Of a DNA stretch of 64,000 nucleotides, positions 25,801 to 36,486 are shown piece after piece. This DNA comes from Epiperipatus broadwayi. Its lineage: Eukaryota > Onychophora > Udeonychophora > Euonychophora > Peripatidae. Position numbers and translations under genes: made by a program. The notes under the pieces were generated by a model. The model did no database searches and was not told where the DNA came from. It was given only the letters and a program-made list of their open reading frames with translations. The stretch lies in the NCBI GenBank assembly GCA_028023455.1, contig JAQFVV010006293.1, positions 2,307,844 to 2,371,843 on the forward strand. The letters run 5' to 3'. Numbering within the stretch: the first letter of the stretch is position 1; each line of letters begins with the position of its first letter.

Positions 25801-26455
25801 GAACTCGTTTGAATTTAAACTTCTGTCATTGAGCTTGGCGGGTGGGTGCTTTATGCTTGTAGCCCTTCTGAGCGAAAACATTTCTTTTTTCATCTCGAAA
25901 CTTTTTTTTTTTAAATAACTTTTTGTTGCCTATTTCTATCTCAATTTTGAATACTTTTTATGAAAACATTTCATATCTTTATTAATTGCCTTTAAATTGT
26001 TGTAATCATATTTTTTTTACCACAAATCCATTCTTTCTTGTTATTGTATTTTGAAATTGATGTAAATGAATTTTTGTTTAATGTATTCAGACATTACATT
26101 TTCTGCCATTACATGTATATGTATATAAATATTAACTTTTGTTGATTTTTATTATTTATATATGTGTGTGTAAGTATATGTCTTTAATATATAAACATTT
26201 TTATTTAAAGTTTTTAGCGTTAGGGAATTATTTTTCCTATCAGATTATTGTGATCAAAATTATACTACAATTTTTGTTGTAGTGTTTTTATTGTAATATT
26301 ATGATGTCACCGGCAGGTTTATTGATTCAAAATATTAGTTGTCATGAAAAATAATAATGATCTGCATAACTTGTAACTAACTATCTGTACTTATTAAGAA
26401 ATTGTTATTAATTAGACAAGTATTTTCTTTTAATATACATATATTTTTAATTTAG
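22861..26455. other. AT-rich region upstream of the Nova exon (probably intron)
   Basis: It contains a diverged direct repeat (23086-23217 and 23258-23415, sharing tcaacattaa and tctgcttttatgatt), a long A run (about 23420-23438) and a C11 run (about 25707-25717). A GC-richer patch at about 25790-25890 (ggcgggtgggtgc) was checked for an upstream exon, but no convincing frame plus splice sites was found. Confidence 0.55.
23086..23415. repeat. Diverged direct repeat, two copies about 172 bp apart
   Basis: Both copies carry ttcatg-gtagcat, an atatcaacattaa segment and a gcttttatgatt segment in the same order. Confidence 0.6.
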
Positions 26456-26596
26456 ATGGGACCTATCATTTTAAAATATTGGTGCCTAGTGTGGCAGCTG
26501 GTGCCATCATCGGCAAAGGAGGAGAAACAATTGCACAGCTCCAGAAAGAAACGGGAGCCAGGGTGAAAATGTCCAAAGCAAATGATTTTTACCCAG
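26456..26596 (+). CDS. Nova: Internal exon: KH domain 1 of a Nova/pasilla-type RNA-binding protein
   Basis: The exon encodes 47 residues: [11 protein letters not shown], then the KH signature [13 protein letters not shown] with the GKGG RNA-contact loop, then [20 protein letters not shown]. This is the first half of KH1 in Nova (vertebrates) and pasilla (flies), nuclear splicing regulators that bind YCAY clusters. A polypyrimidine-rich stretch and TTTAG acceptor precede it, and a GTAAG donor follows at 26597. The first codon is split (G in the upstream exon, AT here) and the last is split after its first base. The exon is thus 141 bp, symmetric and phase 1-1, so skipping would keep the frame. 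GC content is about twice that of the flanks, and there is no stop. The ATG at 26479-26481 often picked in other frames is not a start. The adjoining exons (usually beginning TTERVCL) were not found in this window. Confidence 0.95.
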
Positions 26597-27866
26597 GTAA
26601 GATACTTTTAAGTAACCGAGTTTTTTTTTTTTTCAATTTCGTTATTTTAGTTCTTGTTAAATCTCATTTAAAAATAGAAATAAAATTGCATATTGTGGGT
26701 TTTTGTTGATATTGAGAAATAAAACGATATCTTAGAATTACTCCCCTTCCCCTCTTTTTGCCTTTTAATTCCATTTATAAATGGTTTGCTTAAAAGACAT
26801 GGCAATATTCTTATTACAAAAATAATCTGTTTGTCCAAGTAGAGATTTCCAATAATGAAAAACGAAATTAATCAGATAACATTAAAGGAAGATTAAATAA
26901 AATCCTATTGAAAACTAAGCTAAATGAGAATCAATAAGTTTGATTTTCATTCCCAACAAACTGTCATATGCTAACCAGTTCAAGTTAGTTGAATTCTTCT
27001 AAATCGCATTTTCTATCTCAGTAAAACTGTTTATAAAGGATTGGGAAATTTAGAGAATTTTTTTGTTTGTAAATTGTGTACTACGTTTATATTCAAAACT
27101 ATTATTTTTTAGAAATTCGAATAATACAATTTAAATATTACATTTTTTTTTCAAATTGTAATTTTAATGTGTATAATTGATTTTAAAAATATTTATATTT
27201 AGAGATTTCCCGATTAACCAATCATAATTTATAATATTCTTGGGGGGGGGGGGGGTAGTACATATACATATATTTTTGCTTTTGTTATCGAGGTCTTATT
27301 TAATTTATTTGATAATATAGAGCAAACAACCATCAATGGTATTTAATTATAATTTGATTATAGTAATTTATTACCTCATTATGTCAACCTGCCTTTGGCC
27401 AAAGAACAATATGCATTTTTCATTCCACTATGTCTCTTGAATGGATCAAGATAGAGAGCTATTATCTTTATTTTTTTTCTCTAAGTTATTAAAAAAAAAA
27501 AAAACAGGTTTAAGATATTATATATCAAATTAAGTTATAATTATAATTAGGCCCTGTGTGATGTTGCGCAATGATAACTCTGGAACTAAATGTTCGTATA
27601 TGGCATATTAGCTGCACTTTTGGTGCTTGAACAGCTTGTGAGTTCCTAGCAATAGATTATTTGATTATTTTGTATATATAATTATTTCATGTTGTAATCA
27701 GAAAATTAATTTACACCCCTCAGTGCAAAGTGTTGATTTAAGTAATAGTAGCAGAATAATTGAAGCTTTTCCATTGTAAGTTCTTCTAAATATAAATGTT
27801 ATTACATATGTGTGTGTATGTGCAGCAAGATTATTTAAATCTGTTGGTGTGTGTGTATATATATAC
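26597..27866. other. Intron downstream of the Nova exon
   Basis: AT-rich with a run of 14 G at about 27242-27255 and a TG/TA repeat at about 27845-27865. No second KH1 exon was recognised. Confidence 0.7.
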
Positions 27867-28276
27867 TGTTTACAGATGATATACACTAATGTTTGCTATA
27901 CTCTATGCATGATACATTGGCTTGATATAGTATTTAGTTGCTGTGCAAATTATTACTGTAAGGGACTTTAGGGGCCCTTATAAGTTTACCTAACACTTCC
28001 TACTGTAGCAAGCCAGCTTGCCTCATGTGTAAGTATAGTGATATTTCTAGATGTTTTTGACAGTTTCCCTTGTGTCTAGTTTATATTTTAGCAGTTTCCA
28101 GTTCTAACATGAATTTGGCCTCACTGCCCTAACAATAATTTGTTGTTGTCTCTCTTTACCTATTTATAGCCAGATGCCCTTCTATAATGAAAGCAATCGG
28201 ATTTACTAAACATCATTACCTATTGAGCTGTTCAATTGAATGTTTATTATCTACTAAGGTAAGGTGAGATATAACA
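27867..28276 (+). repeat. 5' LTR of the gypsy-like element
   Basis: It matches 30286-30818 through shared blocks in order: aatgtttgctata, cttgcctcatgtgtag/taagta, agcagtttcca, aacaataatttgttgt, tatttatagcca, and aaggtgagatataaca at the right end. Confidence 0.8.
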
Positions 28277-28637
28277 TTCCCTTCCCTTGGCTAAAATTAA
28301 CCTTGGAGAATTAGTCATGAAAGATTCTTTGGTGGATGTTTTTGTCACTTCCTGGCTTCATCAGGTTTGGTAACTTGATTTTTTGCTGATGACTTATATC
28401 GTAGCTGTTTTCTGAACCTGTCCTTTCCCCTAGGTAAATACAACACATTTGGCTCAGTCGTGATAGGATCTTATCTTGTGGGATGTTTAGATCTTTGTTA
28501 TTAATTATAAAAATTTGACAGTTAACATAATTTGCATCAATAAAAATTAAAGAATCAAATGTGAGTGATTACTTGATTTCAGAAAGAAAAGTAGAAAACA
28601 TTTTTTTTTCTCTCATGGCAGGGGAAAAAAATTTTAA

Positions 28638-29136
28638 ATGTTTAAAGTTGACTCGTTAGAAGAGTTTGATCCAGCCTATCCTGGAAATTGGCCATCCTAT
28701 ATGGATCAAGTGCTTTTCTATATGCAGACTAATCAAATTAAAAATCTGAAAAAATTGGCCAAATTTCTGGTGCTCTGTGATCCTTAGAATTATGAGATAT
28801 TACAATCACATACAGTCCTTACACTTTTGGTGGAGATTGTTTTTGATAAAGTATTATCTCTACTATCAAACTTTTACTTTCCAAAGCCCTTAACAATACA
28901 TGCAGAGATATCACTTCAATCTCTGTACACAAGGGGAGGGGAGAAAGCAAGAGATTTTGCTGCTAAACTCAGAAAGCTAGTTCTGAACTTTGACTGTAAG
29001 GTTTTCTTAAATGAAACTCTGAGAGACCATTTCATTTGTATAATAAAAGATCACAACCTTAGAGCCAAGTTGTTGATGGACTCAGATATTATATTTGATT
29101 CAGCTGTGTCTCGGATGACTCTAACTGATCAACAGT
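28638..29136 (+). pseudogene. Broken Gag of the gypsy-like element
   Basis: From the ATG at 28638 the frame begins MFKVDSLEEFDPAYPGNW and continues through one internal TAG (about 28785) to a stop at 29137. The second half contains SNFYFPKPLTIHAE, then RGGEKARDFAAKLRKL and NETLRDHFICII, matching the HYSPKP ... EGESVAEFVAELRRLA ... ALRDRLVCGL pattern of Ty3/gypsy capsid domains. The protein would package element RNA into particles. It is inactive here because of the stop. The segment after 29077 is duplicated in tandem. Confidence 0.8.
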
Positions 29137-29458
29137 GAGTCAAGCAAGTCCATTAAAGAAAATGGTCTACAATATTAAATTGTTAATCAGAAAACTAAGT
29201 CAAACAAATATCCAGCTGACAATAGAAAAACTGCTAGAGTAAATTAATGAAAACAAATTGAAAACTATGGACTCAGATATTATATTTGATTCAGCTGTGT
29301 CTCGGATGACTCTAACTGATCAACAGTGAGTCAAGCAAGTCCATTAAAGAAAATGGTCTACAATATTAAATTGTTAATCAGAAAACTAAGTCAAACAAAT
29401 ATCCAGCTGACAATAGAAAAACTGCTAGAGTAAATTAATGAAAACAAATTGAAAACTT
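29077..29458. repeat. 191-bp tandem duplication within the gypsy-like element
   Basis: Positions 29077-29267 recur at 29268-29458, apparently base for base. The near-identity contrasts with the divergence of the two LTRs, so the duplication is younger than the insertion. Confidence 0.92.
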
Positions 29459-29463
29459 TGGTT

Positions 29464-29551
29464 TTTTTATAAATGTGACAAACCAAAACATGCACACTCA
29501 GGATGTCCACAATGGTATACAGTGTGTAAATATTGTGTGTCTGTCACGTAG
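29464..29551 (+). pseudogene. Zinc-knuckle fragment of gypsy Gag
   Basis: One frame reads FYKCDKPKHAHSGC, then PQWYTVCKYC. The spacing matches the double zinc knuckle of this gypsy lineage (CYRCG--H----C ... C--C), with the first cysteine replaced by phenylalanine. A TAG ends the frame. Confidence 0.65.
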
Positions 29552-29690
29552 AAGCTGCTTGTTTTAAAAAGAAAAAAACAAGTTACTCAGTAAAAATGGA
29601 AGAATCCATTCCAAAAAGCCAGAAGGACAATGTAAAATCAAATAAAAATCAATGTCTTTATAAATAATATGAAATACATTGATTCAGCAA

Positions 29691-29950
29691 CTGAATACTG
29701 GATCTGCAATATCCACAATGTCATTAAAGACATGGGCTATTATTAATAGGAAAAATAATCATTGATTGCATTCTGGCAAGAGATTGATTATTGACTATCA
29801 AGGCAATTAGATATTACTCATGAGTCAAACAAGAGTTAAAGTTACTATGCCCTGTAAAACAATTTATTTGCTTCTTGTTGTGCCTGTTGGTAAGCATAAC
29901 AATTTATTGGGCCACGACTGGTTCAATTGCTTAATCTTTACAATGACTAA
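29691..29950 (+). pseudogene. Retropepsin-like protease fragment of the gypsy-like element
   Basis: LNTGSAISTMSLKTW (from 29691) matches the DTGSA active-site motif of gypsy aspartic proteases with the catalytic D changed to N. Further on, in another frame, PVGKHNNLLGHDWF (about 29884-29925) matches the LLGRDWL motif near the protease end. Stops and a frameshift lie between them. The lost aspartate alone would abolish catalysis. Confidence 0.72.
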
Positions 29951-30285
29951 AATAAACTAGTTCACAATAATAAAATCAAAAAGGATTTACCCAGATGTGG
30001 TTGATAATAAACTGGATTCAAATCATAGGACAATCCTTGAAAACTGTTGTCTTCATATGTGTTTGTATAAATAGGACTGAATATGTATTTTATATATAAA
30101 TAATTACAAATCTGTACAAAACTGTTTAAATCTATTGTAATATTTAGTGTCTATGTAAATATATCAGACCCTACATAAAAGTGGTACCACCTGATAATTT
30201 AAGGGTTGATTGATATTATTTATATTTATAAACCTATTAAAGCCTTGATTAATTAATTTTATTGTCTTAATAAATATATATATAC

Positions 30286-30818
30286 CATTTACAGTTTACA
30301 TACGATAATGTTTGCTATATCATGCACCTGATATATTGGCTTAATATAGCACTTAGTTGTGCAACTATTATTAGGATTTCAGCAAGGCCTAGGTTTGCCT
30401 AACAATTTTAGCTGTACTGTGATAGCTTGCCTCATGTGTAGTTACGGTGACACTCCCAGCTGTTTTTTGACAACTTGCTTTATGTAATTCTAGCAGTTTC
30501 CACTTCTACTGTGAAATTTGCCTCATTGCTTTAGCTATATAGTGAACAACATGTGGACTAGCATTCAGCTCTAACAATAATTTGTTGTCTGATTTTATCT
30601 TCAACAGGATTGACTATTTATAGCCATATCCCCTTCCATAATGGAAACAATCAGATTTACTGAGTATCATTAACTAACTATTGGCCTGTTTTTGCTTTTG
30701 GATATACCTTATCTATTTATATTTATATATTGATCTGTGGTAATGAATACTCAATCCAATTCAAAATAAGATGGAATCTGGATTAGTCCATTAGTTGAAG
30801 ATAAGGTGAGATATAACA
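30286..30818 (+). repeat. 3' LTR of the gypsy-like element
   Basis: It aligns with 27867-28276 as described there. About 120 bp near its right end (about 30680-30800) have no counterpart in the shorter 5' LTR. Confidence 0.8.
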
Positions 30819-31084
30819 TAACCTTTCTGACAGTCATACATTTCCCTAATGAATTATATCATGCGACAAAAATATTTCATCCTGGCCATTTTTCAAGTTT
30901 AGATCTAATCTATTCAAATATCCATTTGTTCTTTTCATATTTGTCAGTGACATTTAGAAAAGTTTTTAAAAAATGGAACTAAAGTAAGCAACAGATTTGG
31001 ACATTTTATGAAGATGGTTAGAAAAGAGAAATTGAAATTCAATACAGATTTTAAGATAAGACTAATGAAATAATAAATAAAATA

Positions 31085-32169
31085 CACCTGGGTCTCATTT
31101 TACGCGATAGATAGGTTCCTCAGAAAATACGCGCAAACGAAATCGCGCAAAAATAGACGTAACTTACATTGAAAAAGGGGGGGTGCGGTCTGTGATTTTT
31201 CAAATTCGCGTAAAAGCAAAGCACCAACGTAAAATTACTTTAAAATTTGCGCAAAAAAAATATAAGGAAATAAAATATGACTAATAAAAAATTTCAAATT
31301 TAAAAAAAATTGATACAAGACAAACTTTTTTTAACTATAATATTTAATTTTATTCAAAATAATATATTTTTATGCATAATTTACAGTACAGTAATTGACA
31401 TTTTTTTATACACGTTTTAATTATTATAGCTATTTGCCAAAAAAACACGTTCATTTGCAAACCGCTAGCGCCAACTTCACACTCATGTTGTAACAGTGGT
31501 TTTCTGGTGACAACGTAATTAGTAATTAATCTTTGAGATGATGATTTTATTAATTGTTTATGAAACTAACAACTAAAAATTAAATTCTTATTTTTGTCTT
31601 TAATTTTCAATTCAGTTTAAAAATCAAATTTCACATTAATTTCAAGTCGCAGTAAATAATTTTTAAATTGTTAATTACAATTAAAAATCAGATTTTAATT
31701 GTGCCCACTGCTATTACTGACCTTTTAAAAATAAACTTGTGGACACTAAATGATTAATAATTGATTACGTTTTTTTTTTAAAAAGCAAAAACAGAATGCG
31801 ATTCAAAATGCAAAATTAACACGTACAATGTTTGAACAAATTTACATTATAATCTTGTAAAATTTAATGTGTATATACATAAAATGTGGAAATTATGATT
31901 TTAATTTTATTATTGCATAAAATCTTACTATTATAAAGCACTGAAAATATTGAAATTACTAAGATGAAAGTCGAATTCCAATAATATGCTATTACTTTCA
32001 ATATAACGTAAGTGCGCGAAATTTATTATTTAAAGTAATAGCGCATTATCGGAGTTCATACACGTGGGTCACTTTTTACGCGGACTTATTTAGCACACTT
32101 TCAGTGAAACACGAATCGCGTAACTTCAAAATCATGTTAAATAAGTCCGCGTAAAAAGAGACCCAGGTG
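31085..32169. mobile_element. TIR-bounded non-autonomous DNA transposon, superfamily unknown
   Basis: The left end CACCTGGGTCTCATTTTACG (31085) matches the inverse of the right end (32169), which reads CACCTGGGTCTCTTTTTACG on the - strand: about 21 of 22 bases. TA lies immediately outside both ends, consistent with a TA target duplication. The ends are unusually CpG-rich (acgcg, cgcgc), while the ~1-kb interior is AT-rich and non-coding. Confidence 0.8.
32061..32169. repeat. 109-bp fold-back nested at the right end of the TIR element
   Basis: CACGTGGGTCACTTTTTACG followed by CGGACTTATTTA (from 32061) faces TAAATAAGTCCG with CGTAAAAAGAGACCCAGGTG at its end (32169). TA flanks this unit too, so it may be a MITE of the same family, or a duplicated terminus. 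Confidence 0.78.
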
Positions 32170-32281
32170 TATATAGTTAGTTATATATAGGGTATATGAG
32201 CACAGACTTTCACACGACCCACTACTCTCCACTCTATCTAAAACACTGATACACTCAAGCATATGTATACTGAAAAGATAA

Positions 32282-32340
32282 ATAATCACCAATATAAGTA
32301 TTTCATGCTAAACCAGCAATCATCAGTTGGTCCAGATTAT
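32282..32340 (-). ncRNA. Predicted type I hammerhead ribozyme, HH2 copy 1
   Basis: On the - strand: outer stem I ATAATC, a TGG bulge, inner stem I ACCAA, core CTGATGA, stem II TGCT-GGTTT-AGCA, GAAA, a short stem III, cleavage triplet ATA, then TTGGT and GATTAT closing stem I. The base of stem II is a T-T opposition. Confidence 0.65.
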
Positions 32341-32490
32341 CATCTCCCACACATATATACTATAAGTGCTCAGATATATATATATTAAGATAGACAATCT
32401 TCATAGAGCACAGACTTTCACACGACCCACCACTCTTCACTCTATCTAATAACACTGATACACTCAAGCACATATATGCTGAAAAGATAA

Positions 32491-32549
32491 ATAATCACCA
32501 ATATACATATTTCATGCTAAACCAGCAATCATCAGTTGGTCCAGATTAT
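32491..32549 (-). ncRNA. Predicted type I hammerhead ribozyme, HH2 copy 2
   Basis: Same elements as copy 1, with ACCAA/TTGGT at 32497-32540 (+ coordinates) and the ATAATC/GATTAT extension outside. The stem III loop differs (ATGT in place of ACTT) while its closing pairs are kept. Confidence 0.68.
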
Positions 32550-32965
32550 CATCTCTCACACATATATACTTTAAGTGCTCAGATATATATTAAGATAGAC
32601 AATCTTCATACTTTAATGGACATGCTCCAATCTATTACACACTCCAACTCTTCAACCGTCCATCCAATTGAAAATCTGATGATGGGATGCTCGAAGGTCC
32701 CCCTGAGGCCGAGATTCTTGTCACACCCATGTTGACCTAAGGTCAATCTGAACCCCACATATACAGGACATAATCAATTTAATACATATGCAAGGATGGG
32801 CAGACAACTCTACAATGTAATAACTGAAATACAGGCTTATTATATACCTGTGTCTATATATGTAATATATAGGGTATATGAGAACAGACTTTCACACAAC
32901 CCACCACTCTCCACTCTATCTAATAACACTGATACACTCAAGCACAATATATGCGGAAAAGATAA

Positions 32966-33024
32966 ATAATCACCAATATATGTATTTCATGCTAAACCAG
33001 CAATCATCAGTTGGTCCAGATTAT
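32966..33024 (-). ncRNA. Predicted type I hammerhead ribozyme, HH2 copy 3
   Basis: Same elements, inner core 32972-33015. With copy 2 it would define a 475-nt monomer on a - strand transcript. Confidence 0.68.
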
Positions 33025-33391
33025 CATCTCCCACACATATTTACTATAAGTGCTCAGATATATATTACATATATAGACACAGGTATATAATAAGCCTGTG
33101 TTTCAGTTATTACATTGTAGAAATGTCTGCCCATCCTTGCATATGTATTAAATGGATTATGTCCTGTACATGTGGGGTTCAGATTGACCTTAAGTCAACA
33201 TGGGTGTGACAAGAATCTCGGCCTCAGAGTGGCCTTCGAGCATTCCATCATGAGATTTTCAATTGGATGGACGGTTGAAGAGTTGGAGTGTGTAGTAGAT
33301 TGGAGCCTGTCCATTAAAGTATGAAGATTGTCTATCTTAATATATATCTGAGCACTTATAGTATATATGTGTGGGAGATGATCTAATCTGG

Positions 33392-33435
33392 ACCAACTGA
33401 TGATTGCTGGTTTAGCATGAAATACGTACATTGGT
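33392..33435 (+). ncRNA. Hammerhead-like motif in the reverse HH2 copy, cleavage site altered
   Basis: Core CTGATGA (33397-33403), stem II hairpin, GAAA (33419-33422) and ACCAA/TTGGT are present. The triplet before stem I reads ACA rather than ATA, so the conserved T at the cleavage site is lost and this copy is probably inactive. Confidence 0.6.
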
Positions 33436-33587
33436 GATTATTTATTTTTTAAGCATATATGTGCTTGAGTGTATCAGTGTTATTAGATAAAGTGGAGAGT
33501 GGTGGGTCATGTGAAAGTCTGTGCTCATATACCCTATATATTACATATATAGACACAGGTATATAATAAGCCTGTGTTTCAGTTATA

Positions 33588-35329
33588 ATTAGTTATGTCA
33601 TCTTGAGTTTGCTAAACATATACTCACTAGATATTAGTCAATGAGAGTAATATTTGTAAGAGTGAAATTTACTGAGAAGTATGCTGACAACTTTACCTAT
33701 GTATAAATCCTAATCCATTTTAAATTGTTTTGTTAAAAAAAGTGCTAGTTTAAACCATGCCAAATAAACTTAGAAAGAAACAATGGAATCAATTTACATG
33801 AGTTATAAATTTGATTTTCATAGCAGAAAATACCAATTTGAGGATTATATTTTTATTTTGTTCAAAGAACAAAACTAACAACAAATTACTATATATTATT
33901 TAACACTTCAGCATTTTTTCCAGAACTATGTAAAATAAAATATTCATCAAAATCTAGGAATTAGTATATGAGAAGTCTTTTCATAGCTTTATAAACACAC
34001 AGTCATAGATCATTTATTTTAAATAAAACAATAACTTGACAAAATCCCAAAAGGGTTAAATTTTATTTTATATAAACCTTTCTATTTAAAATATATTAGT
34101 AATATTTCCTATATTAAACTGAATATCTCTAAAAATTATGATCGAATGTATAAAATATTTGATCAATTATTTTTTAATAAATTATCACATTTCATAAATA
34201 AATGAATAGTGCTATAATGACCAAATTCTACAATGTACATTTTTATAATAAAATCAAGATTCTGTGATGATTGCAGAGGAATACTATTGTTCAAAGTTCC
34301 TTGCAAAAGTTATATAATATTTTGTTTGCCTCCTGCTTTAATTAGAGTATCTGACATTATTTTTGTTAGCTTTATAAAGTTCACTTATCAATTTTAATTT
34401 ATCTTTTTATTTATATTTTTAGCAATGAAATTATTATTTTTTAATTGCATAGTCTGATATAATTTTTAACATAAAATGACAGAATAGAATGAGAAAGATT
34501 AACGTAGATATTAAGGAAGATTGTTTATGCTTTTCATTTGCATGAGTTTTTTTATTATGGAAAGTTTGAATATAATTTTCATTAGGATATTGTTTATGCT
34601 CTTTAAATTTATACATACAATTAAATTACTTAATCTTATAAAAAAATTTCACTTATAGTTTGATTTTGTTTTTTGTTTGTTTGTTTAAATGACTTTGTTG
34701 AATGGGAATTTTACTCTAGACTGAGCTTGAGATCACCTGCTCCAAGTATTTATATTTCAGGATATAGTAGAAGCTAGAACCTATTGCATTTGTTCTAGCA
34801 TTCCCTTCTATATGTATATAAAGGATCTCACAATGTAATATAACAATTTTTATTCTCACCAACTAGGATTTGAATAATGCTTAAGTAAGGCTAGAAATTT
34901 TTTTTTAAGTTTTAGATATATAGCTTTAACCAATTCAGTTATTAATCAACTATTATTCAGTAAAGGAATATCCAATTAATTCATAGAGGCCAATTAGTAA
35001 ATGAAATCATCTTAAGATTGGCTTTGTAGAGTAAATATATGTTTAAAAATCACATTTTTAAAACTTGACCTTTATTTAAATATATTCTATTTATTCCAAA
35101 TATATATGACTTATATTTATGTGCTTATGGTTACAAAACTTTTTTTTCAAGTAGCTTGAAAATAACCTATAACAAGAATATTAATTGGATAAAAGATTGC
35201 CAAAATGAGTGTAGGTTTTTCGTAAAAGATTTATTTTTTCTGATAATTTCTAATCCATCTAATAAAATAAACAAATGGAAGAAAATAATATTTATTCAAA
35301 CATAATGTTTTAGCTGAATGAATATTCCT
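33588..35329. other. AT-rich region, no gene seen
   Basis: Nothing recognised. A GC-richer patch lies at about 34720-34800 without motifs. Confidence 0.6.
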
Positions 35330-36480
35330 TTAATCCAGTTTTTCTAATCCCTAGGTTTTTTTTATCCACAATATACTAGCAAGCTTTCTTATTTCATTCA
35401 TTCATCTCACATATGATATGATTTTCTAAATCTTTTATAAATTCTTGGAATTAATTTAAAACTTCAACTGTCCATCTATTATCATCTCTTCTAGCAATAT
35501 GTCCATTCCAATTCAACTTCTTAATTTTTTCAATGATGTCAATAATATCTGTTTAATCTTTCACTCATGTATTTCATTTTTGATCTCTTATTATTATCTA
35601 ACATACATCTAGGTTTTTCATCCTTTTTAATGGGTCATTTTTATATATTTTCATAGTCTTCTCTTTGTAAAACTGTCTTATCTTAGTATTGCTGCTTTTT
35701 TGTACTAGCTATCTTTGTTGCAATTTTAATAGTGTATCGGCTGTTTTTCTATTGATTTTGCTCAAATTTGAACTAGATCCAAAATCTACTAATATTTGAA
35801 GATGATTTGCAAGTTCTAGTTTAAATTTCTTGGAATGTTTCTAAAGATTAGAAATATCAACTGTGAATATTGTATCTTTTAATTATTTTTGACTGTCTAG
35901 TTTTGCATTAACATGTATCTTACATCTTATTAATCAATGCATCTCATGTGTTGAATTTATTAAGAATTTTCTATTAGTCAAAATATAATTCAATTTGCTG
36001 TACCTTCATTTGGATCTTCCATGTCCATTTCTACATAGCATTTTTCTGAAAGAAAGAATTCATAATATACTGTTTTTCTATCCACCAGTTTGTGTTCTCT
36101 CTCATTTTTATCACCATAAACAAATTTATCCGCAGCACTTTTGTCTTTCAATCATTGACCAATTCTAACATTAAAGTCTCCCATGATAAGTTAAAATGTC
36201 ATTTGCTCTAATCAAAAACCTTTTGAACATCTATATAAAATCCTCTACTTCATTAGAATTAGAACTTGTTGGGGCATAAACTTGAATTATTCATTAAGTT
36301 TAATAATTAATCTTCCACTTTATTTATAATAAACCCATCTCCATTTGTGCTACCAATATTTGCTTATAGTAAAGTATGTGACCACTTTTTAAATCAATTG
36401 TCTCTTCACCTTTTCTTTTAACTTCACAAAGTCTAACAATGTCTCACTTAATATTAGACAGTTTTTCCAATTTGTGCAAT
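35330..36480 (-). pseudogene. Deleted RTE-like LINE: endonuclease plus C-terminal tail
   Basis: On the - strand, 36262-36287 reads IQVYAPTSS and 36159-36188 reads IMGDFNVRIG, two motifs of the apurinic-type endonuclease that nicks target DNA in non-LTR retrotransposons. Further along the - strand (about 35440-35510) comes GHIARRDDNRWTVEVLN, the C-terminal region after the reverse transcriptase. The catalytic reverse transcriptase between them is missing or unrecognisable, so the element suffered an internal deletion and has stops throughout. Confidence 0.75.
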
Positions 36481-36486
36481 CTTTCT

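Larger units (their letters stand above)
27867..30818 (+). mobile_element. Decayed, internally deleted Ty3/gypsy LTR retrotransposon
   Basis: Two related long terminal repeats (27867-28276 and 30286-30818) flank about 2 kb holding, in order, a broken Gag, a zinc-knuckle fragment and a retropepsin fragment. No reverse transcriptase, RNase H or integrase was seen, so most of pol is deleted. The LTRs have diverged considerably, so the insertion is old. Boundaries are approximate: TA-rich sequence lies at both left edges, and no clean TG...CA ends or target duplication could be fixed. The orientation is the same as the Nova exon, probably inside its intron. Confidence 0.82.
32172..33587. repeat. 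Tandem/inverted array of a ~475-bp unit (family HH2)
   Basis: Three forward copies start near 32190 (short, missing about half), 32406 (complete, to about 32871) and 32872 (cut at about 33066). A reverse-complement copy follows (about 33067-33540) with the start of another (to 33587). The distance between ribozyme cores of copies 2 and 3 is 475 bp. The orientation change near 33058-33068 uses a shared TA-rich tatatatta. Open frames of 70-78 codons occur in several copies on both strands, but the peptides are simply parallel translations of the repeat. Confidence 0.93.

Noticed and set aside
25790-25890. GC-richer patch upstream of the Nova exon considered as a preceding exon
   Set aside because: No frame ends in a G-phase donor compatible with the split codon, and no Nova-like residues were found.
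26479-26709. A 76-codon frame starting at the ATG within the Nova exon
   Set aside because: It reads through the GTAAG donor at 26597 into AT-rich intron. The conserved protein continues upstream of that ATG, so the exon interpretation is better.
28380-28400. CTGATGA on the - strand within the gypsy region
   Set aside because: No stem II hairpin or GAAA box follows at the required distance, so it is not a hammerhead.
32514-33431. Open frames of 70-78 codons inside the HH2 array, giving similar peptides on both strands
   Set aside because: The similarity comes from the repeat itself. The frames lie over the ribozyme and end at different places in each copy.
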